Source: Rebecca billardiae RCC1528
Taxonomy: Eukaryota; Haptophyta
Direction: 5' to 3'
DNA length: 64,000 nt
NCBI GenBank assembly: GCA_965240325.2
Contig: OZ251232.1
Location: 2,170,001-2,234,000, forward strand
The notes under the pieces are model-generated. The model saw only the letters and a list, made by a program, of their open reading frames with translations, had not been told where the DNA came from and searched no databases. The translations under genes and the position numbers were made by a program. Shown in pieces: positions 62,201 through 64,000 of the stretch. How positions within the stretch are numbered: position 1 is the first letter of the stretch; each line of letters opens with the position of its first letter.

Positions 62201-64000
62201 TCATGCCGAAGGCGGCAGAGGTTGTGGAACAGCATGCAGTATCGCCACGACGTGTTTGAGAAAAGTACTCGTCGCGGTAGCCTTGGTCATGATGTCGGAC
62301 CGGTTGTCGTCGGTCGACACCTTCTGGATCAGCACGGCGCCGTCGGCTTGCGCGCGCCGCGTGAAATGGTACTTCACGTCAATGTGCTTGGTGCGCTTGT
62401 GGTGCACCGGGTTGTTCGTCAAATCGATCGTGCCCTGGTTATCCTCGTAGATCACCGTCGTGGGCTCCACGACCGGCTCGTTCAAAAACGTGACCAGGTC
62501 GCGCAGGTAGATCACCTCGCGGCAGCACTCGCTCAGCGCGATGTACTCCGCCTCGCACGTAGACAACGCGACCACGCTCTGCAGTCCGCTGTGCCACGAG
62601 ATCGGGACCCCGTTGTACATAACAAGGTATCCCGTCGTAGAACGTCGATCTTCGCGATCGTTCGCCCAGTCCGAGTCCGCGTACGCCACCAAATCAGGGT
62701 GTTGTGCGTGCGTCGCGTGCCGGAACAGGATGCCGCGCCGACGCGTGCCGAGCAAGTATCGGAGCGTGCGCTTCGCGGCGGTCAAGTCGTAGAGCCGGGG
62801 ATTGGACATCCGGCGTGCCAGCATGTTCACGGCGTGCGCGATGTCGGGGCGACACGTCGTCATGCAGTACATGAGGGCACCGGTCATCTCCTGGTAGTGC
62901 TGGCGGTCAGCGCGCAGCAGGAGGGCTTGCAGCGGGCGGGGGATCTCGCGCGTCTCGCTGCACTCGGGGGTCGGTGGGTGGCGCTCTCCACTCAGGTGGA
63001 AGCGCTCGCACACATCACCGATGTACTGGTTCAGGTGGGTAAAAAGTCCGTCCACCGTGGTCTCAAATTCGGCGCCAAGGAACTTGCTCAGGCAGTCCGC
63101 GCCCTGCATCTCGTAGTGCGTCAGCAACGCCGTCATCAGCGCGTCCAACGCGCTCTTGTCCTTCGAGATGTTCATCATCAGCAGATCGTCGACAAAGTGA
63201 CCGACGAACACGTAGCCGCCATCGACTGCCTTCGAGTAGATGCACGGCGCGCTCGGGCACGGCTCGAACCCATGTTCGAGCAAACACTTCCGCAAGTGTA
63301 GGTACCACACGCGCCCGGCCTGGCGCATGCCAGGGAGCGCCTTCACAAACTTCGCGACCACCTTCGAGCCGAGCGGCGTCGAGCTCTTCGCGGTGTAGCC
63401 AGGCGGGAGCGGTGTCATCACCTCCTCACCCTCCGGCAGGTCGCTGTTCAGGTATGCGTGCCGCACGTCGGCGGGTCGCATCTCCACGATCTTGGCGCTC
63501 GCCGCGTCCGTCATCGAGACGCCTTTGGCCTTGAGCGCGACCGCGAGCATCAGCCGCAGCTGTTCTGGTCGTATCGTCGGGGCGAACACCTCATTGAAGT
63601 CGATGCCCTCGCGCTGGCGGAACCCCTGGGTTACCAGCCGCGCCTTGAACTTGATCACTTCGCCATCGGGAAGCGTCTTCACGTCGAACACCCACTTGAC
63701 AGGAATCGTCCGCGTGTTGTCCGGCACAATCACCTCGAAGAACGTGTGTCTCACGCCGTGCGCGTCGAGGTGGTCGTGGCAGGCCTGCATCCAGAGCTTG
63801 GCCTCGGGCGACTTCATCGCCTCGTCCCACGTCGTGGGGATGGTGATCGGCACACCATTCATCCGCGCGATCGTCGTCGCAGCGAATGCCTCGAAGCTGT
63901 TCTCCTCGGTAGGTTCCTCGCCCGCGGCCTGGAACGCTGCCTCGGTCACAGCCTGCACCGTCTGCGCGGCGGGTCTGCTCCGCCTCGCTCGGTCTCGTCG
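62201..64000 (-). mobile_element. Ty1/Copia retrotransposon polyprotein, reverse transcriptase and RNase H part, 5' end beyond window
   Basis: The frame is open from the window edge to the stop at 62201, about 600 codons. The reverse transcriptase starts in the usual way (WMQACHDHLDAHGV, VKWVFDVKTLPDGEVIKFKA, ARLVTQGFRQREGIDFNEVF). The active-site block is FVGHFVDDLLMM, with Phe where Copia elements usually have Tyr before VDD. The linker and RNase H follow (RPDIAHAVNMLARRMSNP, AYADSDWANDREDRRSTTGY, ALSTCEAEYIALSE, YEDNQGTIDLTNNP, RTKHIDVKYHFTR). No stop or frameshift interrupts the visible part, so the copy may be recent. Capsid, protease and integrase would lie beyond position 64000. Confidence 0.92.

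Noticed and set aside
1-64000. tRNA or rRNA genes
   Set aside because: No cloverleaf T-loop/D-loop pair or conserved rRNA core was spotted by eye. A tRNAscan/Infernal run would be needed to exclude them.

Overview
The window is eukaryotic nuclear DNA, most likely from a microalga with a red-derived secondary plastid. The coding sequence is very GC-rich, with nearly all third codon positions G or C. Introns are short GT-AG introns (about 80-250 nt) and many begin GTGCGC. Gene spacing is compact, with head-to-head pairs. One plastid-type precursor carries a signal peptide ending in an ASA-F motif. These features, and the mixture of animal-like, bacterial-like and plant-like families, fit a haptophyte (a pavlovophyte would suit) better than other groups. 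That assignment is inference, and no similarity search was possible.

Layout: 0-5 kb holds a single-pass membrane protein and a pseudophosphatase-like DUSP, separated by dispersed repeats. From 5.8 to 10.6 kb there is a repeat complex: two tandem copies of a C-X-A unit, the second containing a 110-bp array and a ~210-bp array, bounded by TA microsatellites. From 10.8 to 15.6 kb an RBR-like ubiquitin ligase and an amino-acid transporter diverge. From 16 to 26 kb lie a signal-peptide glycosyltransferase, a seven-TM protein with a TIR-like C-terminus, a tandem-domain GT77 glycosyltransferase and a CCDC137-like nucleolar protein. A 1.05-kb fold-back element with 7-bp target-site duplications sits at 29.1-30.2 kb.

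From 30.6 to 46.4 kb the genes are a membrane histidine kinase (frame broken by an 11-bp duplication), a BTB-pentapeptide (KCTD9-like) protein, an ABC1/UbiB kinase head-to-head with a RavA/MoxR ATPase, a bacterial-type AdoMet decarboxylase head-to-head with a small plastid membrane protein, a four-kringle membrane protein, and an Mpv17/PMP22 protein with a plastid-type presequence. From 49 to 54.7 kb is the most unusual locus: a six-exon gene whose predicted product joins a nucleoside-hydrolase-like domain, about six TM segments and a TIR-like domain. An exostosin glycosyltransferase, a hypothetical spliced gene and a sulfotransferase-like protein follow. The right edge is the 3' part of a Ty1/Copia retrotransposon.

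The genes do not form an operon. Common themes are secretory-pathway glycan synthesis (the 16-18 kb gene, GT77, exostosin, sulfotransferase), membrane signalling (histidine kinase, two TM plus TIR-like proteins, DUSP) and organelle function (ABC1 kinase, Mpv17, PsbW-like protein). Exon structures were inferred by eye from reading frame, splice dinucleotides and family consensus.
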